Source of the DNA: Bacteroides sp.
GTDB lineage: Bacteria; Bacteroidota; Bacteroidia; Bacteroidales; Bacteroidaceae
Assembly (NCBI RefSeq): GCF_028690125.1
Contig: NZ_JAQVBV010000005.1
Coordinates: 62,001-126,000 of the forward strand
Length of the DNA stretch: 64,000 nt
Direction of reading: 5' to 3'
Shown: positions 9,040 through 19,312 of the stretch, in pieces
How positions within the stretch are numbered: the first letter of the stretch is position 1
Layout: each line of letters opens with the position of its first letter
Translations under genes and position numbers: made by a program
Notes under the pieces: model-generated
Databases searched by the model: none
What the model was told of the DNA's origin: nothing
Seen by the model: only the letters and a program-made list of their open reading frames with translations

Positions 9040-12000
9040 TTAAGTATAAGCTTTTAGAATATCTTTCTTTTTTAATGTAAGCACTGGTAACAGGATGAAA
9101 ACACCAACCATTGACATGATCAATCCCCCGATTGTTCCCGCCGCCAGCGGAAACCAGAATCCTTCTTTTTCAGTCCCTACCATAAAAGGTATAAACCCTA
9201 GAATAGTAGAAGTTACTGTCAGGAAAATAGGGATAATTTTAATATTCCAAGCTTTCACATACGCACGAAGTGAAGAAAGATGTGGGAAACGCCTGCGCAA
9301 TGCATTATACTCATTCAAAATATAAATGCTTGCATTCACTGTAATACCACAAAGCAATACAAACGAAGCAAAACCTCCCTGGTCAAAATTTAACTTAAAC
9401 CAATAAAAAGTAAGAAATACCCCTATATAAGAAACCGGAATCACAAAAATAATAGCTAATGGTTGTTTCAATGAATTAAACAAAATACTGGTAATCATAA
9501 AAATAATGGCAACCACAATTAGTAACAAGCGGTATTGCTTATTCACGCCACTCGATCCCCAAGACCAATTTTGCCTTTCTGACTTGGCGGAATACCCCAT
9601 GGGAAGAATTTCTTTAAATTCCTCCAAATCCTTATCCAATATTCTATAGCCTTGCTCAGAAGCACCAATATATTCATATTGGAGACATAAACGGTATTGC
9701 TGATTCTCCTTGGCGACTTCCTGGGGCATCTGCCCTTTCTCAACCTTTGCTAATTCAGACAATTTATACTCCCGACGCCCTGCCTGAACAGGGAAATATT
9801 GCATCGCCCAGACATCTCGTTCTTCCGACTGACGGGAAGATAATTTAATTTTTTCTACTCCATCTTGTGTCAGTACCGAACCAATCTCCATATTACGACC
9901 GTAAAGAGGACGAATAGCTGCAAACAGAGTCTGAGCATTTACCCCTTCTTCCGCCATTCTCTTTTTATCTAAGTCAAAATAAAACTCTTTATAATCATCT
10001 TTCCAATTAGAGAACTCAGAACCAATTGTTACCTCCTTGATACGACGGTGAGATAATAATTTCTCTTTCAATTTTTCTGCCCAAGAGTAAAGTTCATCAT
10101 AATTATAACCATACATTTTTACCCTGAAAGAACCGGCACTTTCACGGACATCATTACTAAATCCCTGGTCTTGAAGCCCATATACATCCCAGCTACCACC
10201 TCCCAATTGCAATGCTTTGCTGATGATATCTGCTTTCAACGTGTAAGGGAAACCGCTATACTGGTGTTCCTTCGTAAAATTAACACTGATAGAAGCCCGC
10301 CGGGCACTTTGTATGGAAGTATGAAACTGCTTAATTTCCTTAAAACCACTCAAATAGGCTTCCATACGCTTGATCAATGTATTCATCTGTTCCAACGTAC
10401 TACCATTTGGTAAAGTTGCATTGGCATATAATACCACCTCATCGTTGCGGGTAAAGTAACTACCTTCATAAACTTTCTCAACAAACAACCTTAAACTTCC
10501 ACCAAAGACCTTATCTACTATGGGTTTCACTTTCTCCTTATAAGTGGGTGTTCCTATAGTCCGATTATAAAAATCAGCCATCTTATCTTCACCTTTCATG
10601 TGCTCGGGAAGCAAGAATACAGGAAATCCAAACGCAAACAAAAGCAATAAACAAACTGCAACTCGCCAACGGCAAAGAATCCGTATCAGCCACATATAAA
10701 AATGAGAAAAATAAACAGGTATCCGTCTCATTATCCGCCTGATCCATCGAAACCAATTACGGTTCATTAGTCTCTGCCATCTGACACCGCTCTTTTTTCT
10801 TTTACCTTTTCTCTTCAGCCCAATCTTCTCTATCAAAGAAGGAACAAAGAATAAAGCGACCAATAAAGAGACTCCCAGATTAATAATAACTACCGCTGCA
10901 AAATCCTGCAAATTCAGACGTATTTTTTCATCAAGGAAAAATATAACTACCAAAGCCCCCATAGTAGTCAGCGTAGCAGCCAACACGGACAAGAAAGCTT
11001 TCAAGTTCCTGTGTCTTAGATAATGATCACTCATCACAATCGTATTGTCAATCACCAAGTTCAAAGAAATAGTGATACCTGCCAGGGAATAAAGCTGCAT
11101 TTCCAATCCAAACAGATAATAGAAAATGATGGCGATTGCCATATTAATAGTCAAACTAACAACAATCAGAAACAAATATTTAGGTCGCCAAGTAATTAAC
11201 AACACAAACAAGAGAAGAATAAGCACTGTCATTCCAGTACGCAAATAAATTTTGCTTAGTTCTTCCTTAATATATTCCGTTGCATTGTAACTCATGTGTA
11301 TTTCATACCCTGCAGGAAGAAATTCATGAATTTCTTTCATAACCGCTTCTACCTGTTTACTCAACTCCAACTGATTGGCCGTTTCTTCAGCCACCAATGA
11401 TAAATAAATAGAATTCAGTCCATTAATACGATAGTAACTTTGTGGTTTTTCTTCTTCACGTGTAACTTTTACTAGTTCATTCAGACTGATCATTTTACCA
11501 TCTTTAATCGCTATTGAAATATCTGCAGGATCAAAGATTCTGTTATCTTTTTCCGGAACCAATGCCAATCGAATCCATTCTTTTTCTCCACCGAAATGTT
11601 CCACATCCGATGTCCCCATAAACTCCTTTCGATAATGCAAGCCGACTGCCTGCCTAATATCATCCACCGACACCCCCAAGCTCCGTAATTGCTCACTATC
11701 ATACTCCAGTCTCCATTCCATGGGAGTGGCTCCGTTAAGATTCACTTTGTAAACACCGGCTATTTGCGACAATCTCGGTTTTATATGTTCATCTGCATAC
11801 TGCTGGATGAGAATTGGTGTAGAGGGCGCATTAATAGTAAAAGAGATAAAAGGTCCCTGATTTCTCTCTCCGACACCACTCATCTGAATAGTAGGATAGT
11901 TTACCTCTTTAGGTAATTCAGGCCAAGTCTGGCGAATAATAGTAGACGCCTCAAAACGCGCCATTTCTACATTTGTATGTTTATCCAAGCTTACATTGAC

Positions 12001-12282
12001 TCTTCCCCACCCGTTCCCCGAAGTAGAAGAAATACTTTTTATCCCTCTGACTCTGGCAAGCATTGCCTCCAGTTTGCTGGTAGCTTCCATCTCCACTACG
12101 CGGGAAGAAGCACCAGACATATTGAATGATACGGAAAACCCGGGTGAAGTCCTTGAAGGGTTCAGCTTCACCGGAAGCAGTGGAATGAGTGTAAGCCCAA
12201 CCAATGCCACACAAATAAAAGCGACAATCAAAGTAAAAGCAGATACTTTTGAATGACTTTGTTTCTCCGGTAAATTCTTCAT
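9040..12282 (-). CDS. RND efflux permease (second RND gene of the operon)
   Basis: A 1080-residue AcrB/CusA-type RND permease: a proton-driven trimeric inner-membrane exporter working with an adaptor and TolC. The expected pattern of TM helices and two large periplasmic loops is present (TM near residues 17-37 and again after about 340; second half from about 535). The TM4 proton-relay pair, usually Asp-Asp, reads VIDNTIVM, so one Asp is replaced by Asn. TM10 reads VNASIYILNEYN in place of the Lys region of AcrB. It lies 17 bp after the TolC-like gene, last in the operon. A basic 30-residue insertion (KRKGKRKKSG) separates the halves. Confidence 0.9.
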   Translation of the reverse strand: MKNLPEKQSHSKVSAFTLIVAFICVALVGLTLIPLLPVKLNPSRTSPGFSVSFNMSGASSRVVEMEATSKLEAMLARVRGIKSISSTSGNGWGRVNVSLDKHTNVEMARFEASTIIRQTWPELPKEVNYPTIQMSGVGERNQGPFISFTINAPSTPILIQQYADEHIKPRLSQIAGVYKVNLNGATPMEWRLEYDSEQLRSLGVSVDDIRQAVGLHYRKEFMGTSDVEHFGGEKEWIRLALVPEKDNRIFDPADISIAIKDGKMISLNELVKVTREEEKPQSYYRINGLNSIYLSLVAEETANQLELSKQVEAVMKEIHEFLPAGYEIHMSYNATEYIKEELSKIYLRTGMTVLILLLFVLLITWRPKYLFLIVVSLTINMAIAIIFYYLFGLEMQLYSLAGITISLNLVIDNTIVMSDHYLRHRNLKAFLSVLAATLTTMGALVVIFFLDEKIRLNLQDFAAVVIINLGVSLLVALFFVPSLIEKIGLKRKGKRKKSGVRWQRLMNRNWFRWIRRIMRRIPVYFSHFYMWLIRILCRWRVAVCLLLLFAFGFPVFLLPEHMKGEDKMADFYNRTIGTPTYKEKVKPIVDKVFGGSLRLFVEKVYEGSYFTRNDEVVLYANATLPNGSTLEQMNTLIKRMEAYLSGFKEIKQFHTSIQSARRASISVNFTKEHQYSGFPYTLKADIISKALQLGGGSWDVYGLQDQGFSNDVRESAGSFRVKMYGYNYDELYSWAEKLKEKLLSHRRIKEVTIGSEFSNWKDDYKEFYFDLDKKRMAEEGVNAQTLFAAIRPLYGRNMEIGSVLTQDGVEKIKLSSRQSEERDVWAMQYFPVQAGRREYKLSELAKVEKGQMPQEVAKENQQYRLCLQYEYIGASEQGYRILDKDLEEFKEILPMGYSAKSERQNWSWGSSGVNKQYRLLLIVVAIIFMITSILFNSLKQPLAIIFVIPVSYIGVFLTFYWFKLNFDQGGFASFVLLCGITVNASIYILNEYNALRRRFPHLSSLRAYVKAWNIKIIPIFLTVTSTILGFIPFMVGTEKEGFWFPLAAGTIGGLIMSMVGVFILLPVLTLKKKDILKAYT

Positions 12283-12299
12283 TCTTATTTTTTCATTCT

Positions 12300-13799
12300 T
12301 TATTTAACTATACTTCCTCCATTAAAATCGAATCGGTCGGAAAGTGAAATTCCTGTAGCAAAATCAAACAAAGTAAGTCGCCTGATCTTATAATAATTCA
12401 GCCAATACTCCTGCAATGCAGAAATATAATTACGTTGTGCCTGTTGCTGACGATTTTGCGAAAGGGTCAAACTATTGATATCAGCCTTTCCGATAATGAA
12501 ACGCTGACGAGTTTGATCATATGCTAATATCGCCAAATTCAATGCCTCTTCTGCACTGGCAATCAGCTGTTCCTGAATATTAAAATCATTCACTGTCATG
12601 ATAACCTCTTCTTCAATACTGATCTCATCCTGACGGGAAGATATTTTCACGATATTCAAATTGTTCCGGGCCATATTAAATTTCCCTTTTCTCACCCCCC
12701 AGTCAATCAAAGGAATAGAAACACTGACAGCCACCAGATCTTGCTGCATAGGCTTATGATACACATCACCAAAATTTTCCGCTACTTGATTGAAACCGAT
12801 ACTGGCATTGACACTAGCATTAAACCGTGATTCCTTTTTAGTCTTATCCACACTCCGTTCCGCTTCCAAAATATTCTGTTTCAGTTCGAGCAGTTGAGGA
12901 TTATTGCTCCTTCCCCATTGCAAAGCCAAATCTACCGGAATCTGCAAATCATTAAGATGAGATGGAAGTTCCAATTTAATTTGTGTATTTTTATCCAAGT
13001 TCAAAAAAGAAGCCAATGAAAACATGGCACGTTTCAGGTCGATCGCTTTATTCTTCAATGAATTTTGCGCATTTACTCGGTCTAGCTTCAAAGTCAGCAA
13101 ATCAGCTTGAGAAATAGCCGCAATTTTATGCCGTTGTTCACCAATACGATAAAGAGTATCACTGGAAGCCATATTCTCTTTCGCCAAGTCATATTCAGCT
13201 TGTGCCATAGCTAAAGAAAAGAAATAAGAGGTAGCTTTCTCTGATACTTTCTCTACATTATAAAGAAACTCTTTCTTTACACGTTCATATTTCAATGGTT
13301 CAATCTTACGTTCCCATTTAAAAGCATTATATCCAAGCAAGCTTTGTGAATATCCGACCCGGATAGGCACACTGGTAAATTGAATAGCCTTATTATCACC
13401 GAAGTTGCGCATATATGCTAAATTCGATTCCAAATAAAAAGTACCACCCGTTAAATCAAAATTCTGTTTCACAGACAGACCACCATAAGCATAGTATGAC
13501 TGCTGGGTACGATATACGTCAAGATTAGACTCTGAATCGTAACGTTTCGTTATATCCCGGTTATATTGAGCAGGAGTCAGGTTCATTGTCAGACTCGGCA
13601 AGCGGTTTGCTTGGTAAGTACGATATGCCCAATAACCGGAAAGATACATATTTTGAGTACGGAAGGCTTCGAGAGAACTGTCATTTGCCAGTTCAATCGT
13701 ATGATTCAGGTCTAGCATAACAGGTTGCTGAGCATCTACAGCAACAAATGGAGTACAAAGGAAGACCGCAGCTATCAGGTAATCAGATATTTTCTTCAT
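12300..13799 (-). CDS. TolC family outer-membrane efflux protein
   Basis: A 499-residue outer-membrane factor of the TolC family, forming a trimeric beta-barrel/alpha-tunnel exit duct. It has an N-terminal signal peptide (MKKISDYLIAAVFLCTPF, cleavage near VDAQQ) and two repeats of long coiled helices with an ISQADLLTLKLDRVNAQNSL segment typical of OEP repeats. The ATG at 13799 was chosen because it starts the signal peptide and lies 8 bp after the upstream RND stop; an upstream start at 13832 would overlap that gene. It is placed between the two RND genes. Confidence 0.9.
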   Translation of the reverse strand: MKKISDYLIAAVFLCTPFVAVDAQQPVMLDLNHTIELANDSSLEAFRTQNMYLSGYWAYRTYQANRLPSLTMNLTPAQYNRDITKRYDSESNLDVYRTQQSYYAYGGLSVKQNFDLTGGTFYLESNLAYMRNFGDNKAIQFTSVPIRVGYSQSLLGYNAFKWERKIEPLKYERVKKEFLYNVEKVSEKATSYFFSLAMAQAEYDLAKENMASSDTLYRIGEQRHKIAAISQADLLTLKLDRVNAQNSLKNKAIDLKRAMFSLASFLNLDKNTQIKLELPSHLNDLQIPVDLALQWGRSNNPQLLELKQNILEAERSVDKTKKESRFNASVNASIGFNQVAENFGDVYHKPMQQDLVAVSVSIPLIDWGVRKGKFNMARNNLNIVKISSRQDEISIEEEVIMTVNDFNIQEQLIASAEEALNLAILAYDQTRQRFIIGKADINSLTLSQNRQQQAQRNYISALQEYWLNYYKIRRLTLFDFATGISLSDRFDFNGGSIVK

Positions 13800-13807
13800 A
13801 TTCAATT

Positions 13808-16800
13808 TTATTTTTTCCGATAAATAAACCAATAAAGCAAAGGAATGATAAACAGGCTCACAGCAGTTCCGACAGTCATTGTTCCGATCATAGCAATAGA
13901 AAGAGGTTTCTGCAGCTCCGAACCCATATCAAAAGAGAAAAGCAAAGGAACCATAGCGAAAATAGTTGTCAGTGAAGTCATAATAATTGGCCGCAAACGT
14001 CTACGTCCTGCCTCATGAATAGCTTCAATCAGAGGTACCCCAGCTTTACGCAGTTCATTGATGGCATCTAGCTTCAAAATGGAGTCGTTGATTACAATAC
14101 CACAGGTCACAATCAATCCGATAGCTGACATCAGATTCAGTGTATGACCGCACAACCAAAGTAATAACAGTGCGAAAGCGACATCGATAGGAATCTCTGC
14201 TAACACAAGCAATGGCTGCAGGAAACTCTCAAATTGAGATGCTAGAATAAAGTACATTAGTAGAAGCGAAATAAATAAGATCACTACCAATTCATCCAGC
14301 ATTTTCTGATTAGAAAATATGCCACCGGAAAAACCTGTATCCCATCCGCCACTTTTATCTGCCATTTGTTTAACGTCTTTAATAAAAGTATTAACATCTT
14401 CCACCTTATAAAAGTCAAAAGGAACATACTCTCCATTGCGGCCCGAAGTTATCGTTTTTAAATCCTCCGACGGAGTCACGTTCACTAGTTCCCATAAAGG
14501 AATATAGTTAGGACGTCCTTTTGAGTCCGGTTGTGTTTGGACCAAAGTCTCATGCAAAACCTCATTAACCGTTTTCTCTTCTCCAGCAATAGTAATCGGC
14601 AGATATTGCTGATAAGAATGTAACATATTGACACTATTTTCTCTGAAAGCAGTTTTCAAAACCCGATAAAGTTCATTATATGACACTTTATAAAGCAATA
14701 ATTTTTCTTTATTGATTGTTAAATTCAACTGGTTTTCGAAAGCAATACTGGTAGGCTCTACTCCTGTTTGTTGCGCCAGATTCTTTTCCATCTTGCGTAA
14801 TGTTCCCGCTTCCGGTGCATGATTCTTGTTACGGGCATAAAACTCTGCTACAATATCCGGCTCACCAGTGACAAACAGCTTCTCAAACACAGTCTCGGGT
14901 GGTGAAAAAAAGACTACTGCCAAAGGATAATCAGATTTTATCTTTTGATACACTTCTTCTTGCAAAGCAAGAATATCTTCTACGCTTTTAGCTTTAAAAT
15001 AGACTTCCGCTTCAGAAGAAGAAAGTTCCCTGTCTCGTTTCAGAATAAAATCCTGTTGCCCGATAGAAGCAGTATGCTCAGTAGCTTTTCCCTCCACTGC
15101 ACGAAACAAGGCATCTACACGATCCTGATTTTCGTCTACATGAATATTTTCATTCCAGTCAATACGGACAATCAGTTCTGTTTGCTCGATCTCTGGCATC
15201 CGTTCTTTATCAATAAAGAAAAAGAAGAAAACACAAAGGGGTATGGAAACAACACAGAATAGAACACTAATAGTCTTGTGAGCGAATACCCAATTCACAC
15301 CAGCATCGTAAAAACGGTCCATAGTGTGATCTTTAATCGGATTATTAAACTTAAAAGAAAGCCATCGCCATTTTCGGGTGGTGATGCTGGTACGATAAAC
15401 CAACATATAGAGTACCGGAAGCAACATAATGCCGGTAAAATAAGAAACCATCAGACCAACAGTTACTGAAAAAGCCTGATCAAAAAAGATAGCTCCAGCT
15501 ATACCGCTCATAAAGATCAACGGTGCAAATACTGCGATCGTGGTCAGAGAAGAACTAAGCATCGGAGTCATCACTTCACTAGTCCCAACAATACATGCAC
15601 GACGCAATGAATATCCCCTTTCACGATATTGGGAAATATTCTCTGTCACAATAATCGAGCTGTCTATCATCATACCCAATGCGAGAATAAGTCCGGCAAG
15701 AGATATAATATTGAGAGACATACCACAGAGGTAAAAGAATACAAAACTGATGACAATAGATACCACCATACTAATTCCAATAACCAGTGGAGATTTCACA
15801 TCTCCCAGAAAAAGGATAGCAACAATACAAATAAATAAAAATCCCAAAGAAAGATTCTGCTGAAGATTGGAAATAGTATAATCAAGCAATTCCGTCTGGT
15901 TACGGCTAATACTAAACTCTATATCCGGATACATTTTTTTAAAACTATTCATCGTTTTGACCAAAGCATCCTTCATCTGGTCCATATTCTCATCCGCTTG
16001 TTTGATAACAGCTAATGTCACCGCACGTTTTCCACCGGACAGAGAAACGCCCTTTTCTTTGACAGGAAGAATATTGATACGGCAGAAATCTTTCAATTGG
16101 ATAATCCGATCCCCTTTCTTCAGATAAATATTCTCCACATCTTCCGAGGTACGAAGCAATGTGGAAAATTTAATATTATATTCATAATAACCATCACGCA
16201 CCCTCATGCTACCCGGTTCCACATTATTTGAAGATAAAGCGGATTCAATATCTTCAATGGAAATATCCATGATAGCAAGCTTATCTCGGTCGGGAACAAT
16301 CTGTACCTGTTGTTCAAGCAATCCGGTCACATCGACCATAGCAACTTCTGGCAATTGTTCAATTCGTCGTTTGATAACCGTCTCAGCAAATTCACACATT
16401 TGAAGAAAAGCCTGCTGGTCAGTTTTACTATAGGAATTGTCATTTTTCAGAGTCAAGTTCAGATAAAAAACAGGTATATCCGTTGCACTGGCTTTCACTA
16501 CTTTTGGTCGTTCCGCTTCCTTAGGAAGATAATTCATTGCGGCATCGATCTTTTCATTCACTTCGATAAAAGCAAGATCAGTATTAGTCCCATATTCATA
16601 GGACAAACGAATAATGCCGGCACCATCTCGGGATTCACTATGAATATCCTTCAAAGCAGATACTTGAAGTAACTGTTGCCGTAATGGTTTAACCAATGTG
16701 TTTTCCAACTCACGAGCCGAAGTGTTCGAGGCTGAAACCTGCACGGTTATTTCCGGTATGGCGATATCCGGCAACAAGGATATGGGCAAAGTAGAATACG

Positions 16801-16876
16801 TCACACAGCCGATAATAAAGCAAGCTGTAAAAGCCATCAATACGGCAATGGGACGCTGTATCAGAAATTTTATCAT
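13808..16876 (-). CDS. RND efflux permease (first RND gene of the operon)
   Basis: A 1022-residue RND (HAE-1/AcrB-like) permease. MIKFLIQRPIAVLM opens TM1; two periplasmic loops and the second TM bundle follow. TM4 reads GMMIDSSIIVTEN, so of the usual Asp-Asp proton-relay pair only the first Asp remains (the second is Ser). TM10 reads VINDSILKLDAINELR. The stop is 8 bp before the TolC-like start and the start 33 bp after the adaptor stop. Two unlike RND genes sharing one adaptor and one TolC resembles MdtABC, where two permeases form a heterotrimer. That comparison is inference. Confidence 0.92.
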   Translation of the reverse strand: MIKFLIQRPIAVLMAFTACFIIGCVTYSTLPISLLPDIAIPEITVQVSASNTSARELENTLVKPLRQQLLQVSALKDIHSESRDGAGIIRLSYEYGTNTDLAFIEVNEKIDAAMNYLPKEAERPKVVKASATDIPVFYLNLTLKNDNSYSKTDQQAFLQMCEFAETVIKRRIEQLPEVAMVDVTGLLEQQVQIVPDRDKLAIMDISIEDIESALSSNNVEPGSMRVRDGYYEYNIKFSTLLRTSEDVENIYLKKGDRIIQLKDFCRINILPVKEKGVSLSGGKRAVTLAVIKQADENMDQMKDALVKTMNSFKKMYPDIEFSISRNQTELLDYTISNLQQNLSLGFLFICIVAILFLGDVKSPLVIGISMVVSIVISFVFFYLCGMSLNIISLAGLILALGMMIDSSIIVTENISQYRERGYSLRRACIVGTSEVMTPMLSSSLTTIAVFAPLIFMSGIAGAIFFDQAFSVTVGLMVSYFTGIMLLPVLYMLVYRTSITTRKWRWLSFKFNNPIKDHTMDRFYDAGVNWVFAHKTISVLFCVVSIPLCVFFFFFIDKERMPEIEQTELIVRIDWNENIHVDENQDRVDALFRAVEGKATEHTASIGQQDFILKRDRELSSSEAEVYFKAKSVEDILALQEEVYQKIKSDYPLAVVFFSPPETVFEKLFVTGEPDIVAEFYARNKNHAPEAGTLRKMEKNLAQQTGVEPTSIAFENQLNLTINKEKLLLYKVSYNELYRVLKTAFRENSVNMLHSYQQYLPITIAGEEKTVNEVLHETLVQTQPDSKGRPNYIPLWELVNVTPSEDLKTITSGRNGEYVPFDFYKVEDVNTFIKDVKQMADKSGGWDTGFSGGIFSNQKMLDELVVILFISLLLMYFILASQFESFLQPLLVLAEIPIDVAFALLLLWLCGHTLNLMSAIGLIVTCGIVINDSILKLDAINELRKAGVPLIEAIHEAGRRRLRPIIMTSLTTIFAMVPLLFSFDMGSELQKPLSIAMIGTMTVGTAVSLFIIPLLYWFIYRKK

Positions 16877-16909
16877 GTTCTCAGTATTTGTCGTTCTCAG
16901 TCCGTCATC

Positions 16910-18016
16910 TTACCATATCACAGTCACCGGAGCTTCATGCGCCAGATTCAGATTTCCGGTTACAATAACTGTATCTCCTGCCAGCAATCCATCCGTCACT
17001 CCATTCTGCGACCGATCGGATACGATACATTCCGTTGCATTCTCCAATCCGGTGTTTACGTAATTCCATTTCGCTTGTCCTGACTCCAGAGTAAAAACGA
17101 CTTGTCTGCCGGAACGTAATACAACCGCAGTTTTAGGGATTACCAATTGCTCGCCTAAAGAACGGTGAACACTTACACGAACATTCATGCCACTGAAAAG
17201 TTTACCTTGACCGTTTACACTTGCTTTCACCTTTACCATCCCATTGGTATCTACTAATGGATTAATTTCAGAAACACTACCTTCGAAAGCACTTCCTCCC
17301 GCATAGGGAGTAATCACTACCTTATCTCCTTTTTGAATCAAGGAGAGTTCACTTTCCAATACCGTAAATTCTACTTCCATTCCCTTAGTATCGATCAATG
17401 TACAAAATGCCTCCGAAGTATTCGCAAGATTAAAAGGTTTGGCAAACAAGTTAGCTATCATTCCATCAAACGGAGCCACTAATGTAGCATGTTCATTTTC
17501 TCTTTTAGCCAATGCATATTGAGATTTAGTTTGGTCATATCCACTCTTTACTTTAGCCAACTTCATTACATCTGCCGGAACCTTATCCAGTTCGTCCACA
17601 TTATACCCTTGACCAATAAGAACATCTTTCAGCTCAAGTTCCGCTTTCATCAGTGAATTTTCAGCTTGTGACAGCTTATTTTCCAAACGAAATTTGTCCA
17701 GTTCCGCCAATTTCTGACCTTTCTGTACCCGATCACCATTCTTGACATAAATATGTGCAATGACTTCATTACTTTCAAAACGTAATTCCGCCTTATCTCG
17801 AGAACTTACCTTACCATTACTAACAAGTTCATGATTAAAAACTTGTCTTTGCAGTATTTGGATGGTCACTTCACTTTTAGCATCAGAGAGTATAGTAGAA
17901 ATACCTTCTTCCTTTTTATCATTATTCTCAGACGATTCTTTTTTATCAGAACATGCTGCAATTATGCTTAACCCAAGACAAAGCACTACCCACTTACATT
18001 TGTGTTTTTCCATCAT
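16910..18016 (-). CDS. RND efflux periplasmic adaptor (membrane fusion protein)
   Basis: A 368-residue HlyD/AcrA-type adaptor bridging RND pump and TolC. The N-terminus is a lipoprotein signal (LSIIAACSDKK, lipobox Cys about 22), then a barrel-sandwich half (IAHIYVKNGDRVQKGQKLAELD), a helical hairpin, the second lipoyl half (APFDGMIANLFA), a beta-barrel (VEFTVLESELSLIQKGDKV) and a membrane-proximal domain. Two ATGs in tandem open the frame. It is first in a four-gene efflux operon. Its promoter carries island-type regulatory site G, and its first ~110 bp are duplicated at 21413..21523. Confidence 0.93.
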   Translation of the reverse strand: MMEKHKCKWVVLCLGLSIIAACSDKKESSENNDKKEEGISTILSDAKSEVTIQILQRQVFNHELVSNGKVSSRDKAELRFESNEVIAHIYVKNGDRVQKGQKLAELDKFRLENKLSQAENSLMKAELELKDVLIGQGYNVDELDKVPADVMKLAKVKSGYDQTKSQYALAKRENEHATLVAPFDGMIANLFAKPFNLANTSEAFCTLIDTKGMEVEFTVLESELSLIQKGDKVVITPYAGGSAFEGSVSEINPLVDTNGMVKVKASVNGQGKLFSGMNVRVSVHRSLGEQLVIPKTAVVLRSGRQVVFTLESGQAKWNYVNTGLENATECIVSDRSQNGVTDGLLAGDTVIVTGNLNLAHEAPVTVIW

Positions 18017-18332
18017 TATTTTATTTTATTATATCATATACACTAAATTTCGAAAATAAAGGTAAGAAATATGTGAGTAAAAACGCTCAAAACTTACTGA
18101 CAATTTATGACCTATCTTGTTTTTTTTCTAAAATAGTCCATTTCATCGTAGATTCTACAATATTTTATTCACTTTATCATTCCATCAAAGATCATATACA
18201 AATAAAACATGATTATTTTAGTCATCATCAATAACCAAAGATATATGATTTTTTGTGATAAAAAAACGAAAGCCTATTTAATCTTCTTCATTATACTTTT
18301 TCAGAATATCTTATTCGTATGTCGATTTCCCA
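17905..18332. repeat. Direct repeat copy 1 (about 430 bp)
   Basis: This stretch is repeated at 21413..21842 in the same orientation with scattered mismatches. It covers the first ~110 bp of the efflux adaptor gene, its promoter with site G, and the 3' end of a decayed signal-peptidase gene. The two copies flank about 3.1 kb of island genes. Confidence 0.85.
18057..18145 (-). promoter_or_regulatory. Promoter with direct-repeat operator, site G (efflux operon)
   Basis: Minus strand: -7 box TACCTTTA (18057..18064), then 33 bp to the 16-bp operator at 18098..18113 (AGGTCATAAATTGTCA), a degenerate form of the TGGTC-N5-TGGTC element found seven more times in the island. The -33 position is poor (AGCG), which would suit activator dependence. 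A second box CCATTTCATCG (plus-strand wording) lies at 18138..18148. It is the only such site in front of the efflux operon. Confidence 0.6.
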
Positions 18333-18585
18333 ACAATAAAATCGTCCATCAACATTCCCCAATAGGTGGAATCCTTAAAGTTAGCAATCTTATTTCCGGA
18401 GATAAATAAACAATTCTTCATAAAATGATATTGATGTACCACACTATAACCTAATAATATTATACCATCTTTAAAGCGTAAATCCTATTTCTGCTCCCAA
18501 CCGATCAACTGTCTATATAGAAAATAAGTCATTTCATTCATTGATACATACTGCCTCTTCTTTCGGAATAGCCTTTTCTTGGAAC
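18274..18585 (-). pseudogene. Decayed signal peptidase I (C-terminal remnant)
   Basis: Base-by-base similarity to 32258..32580, the 3' end of the intact signal peptidase I gene, is clear: shared wording includes CCCCAATA.CGGGAATCCTTA, TTCTTCATAAAA.GATATTGATGTACCACACTAT and CCAACCGATCAA (similar, not identical). Several indels and stops remove any usable frame, and the catalytic 5' half is absent. At its left end it continues straight into a transglutaminase remnant, so a deletion has fused two decaying genes. Confidence 0.75.
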
Positions 18586-19290
18586 GGAATGGTATCATTA
18601 GTTCCATAAAAACCAATCCCAGCAATGTGACAATGTTTTTTTATAACCAATGTTTCTCAAATAACGATATTCCTTATGGCTCTGACTGTTTACGAAAGTA
18701 CAGAGGCAGTATGGTTTATACTGAAAATAAATAAGGTATCTTTCTCTGCAATATCCAGACGGTTGTTTCCTTGAATCAGTGATGAAAGATAATTTTCCTT
18801 TTTTATATGTCACAAATCATCAAACAATACATATTTTGTTCAAGGTTGCTTTTGCTAGACTCTGAGTACCGATTCCATATTATTACAGATAGATGGAATC
18901 AATTTCAAATATATTCCATTTATTGTCCACTTTCTCCATCAGTTCAAATACTTATTTCACAAAATCGGCAAACTCTTCAGGTTGCCTCACAGGAAAATTT
19001 TTCAACCAGACGTAAAATGTTTTATAGCTTCCCAATTACTTTCCAGAAAAATATCCATAATAAGGCATATTCTCGAAAAAACAAGTTGTTTTATATTTAA
19101 AACTATCAAACGGACCTTTTAGTAATAACAAAGTACTTTTAATTTTTTTTGCTGATTATCATCTAATGATTGTAAAGAAGTCTCTAATAAAAATATTGGT
19201 TCTTCTTTCTTCATAGTCAATAACTTCGTACATTTGCCATCAAAGCATGATAATCAATACAATGAAAGCAGCCTGAAATTCATAGCGTTT
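18586..19290 (-). pseudogene. Decayed transglutaminase-like gene with internal deletion
   Basis: Two blocks match the intact transglutaminase-like gene at 35052..37061. The block 18586..18815 matches the C-terminal discoidin-like part (for example YKKGKLSFITD and KEYRYLRNIGYK). The block 18816..19290 matches the N-terminal third, ending at the start codon region. The catalytic centre between them has been deleted. Frameshifts and stops occur throughout. Confidence 0.75.
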
Positions 19291-19312
19291 TATCATATAT
19301 ATATTCTAGCCT

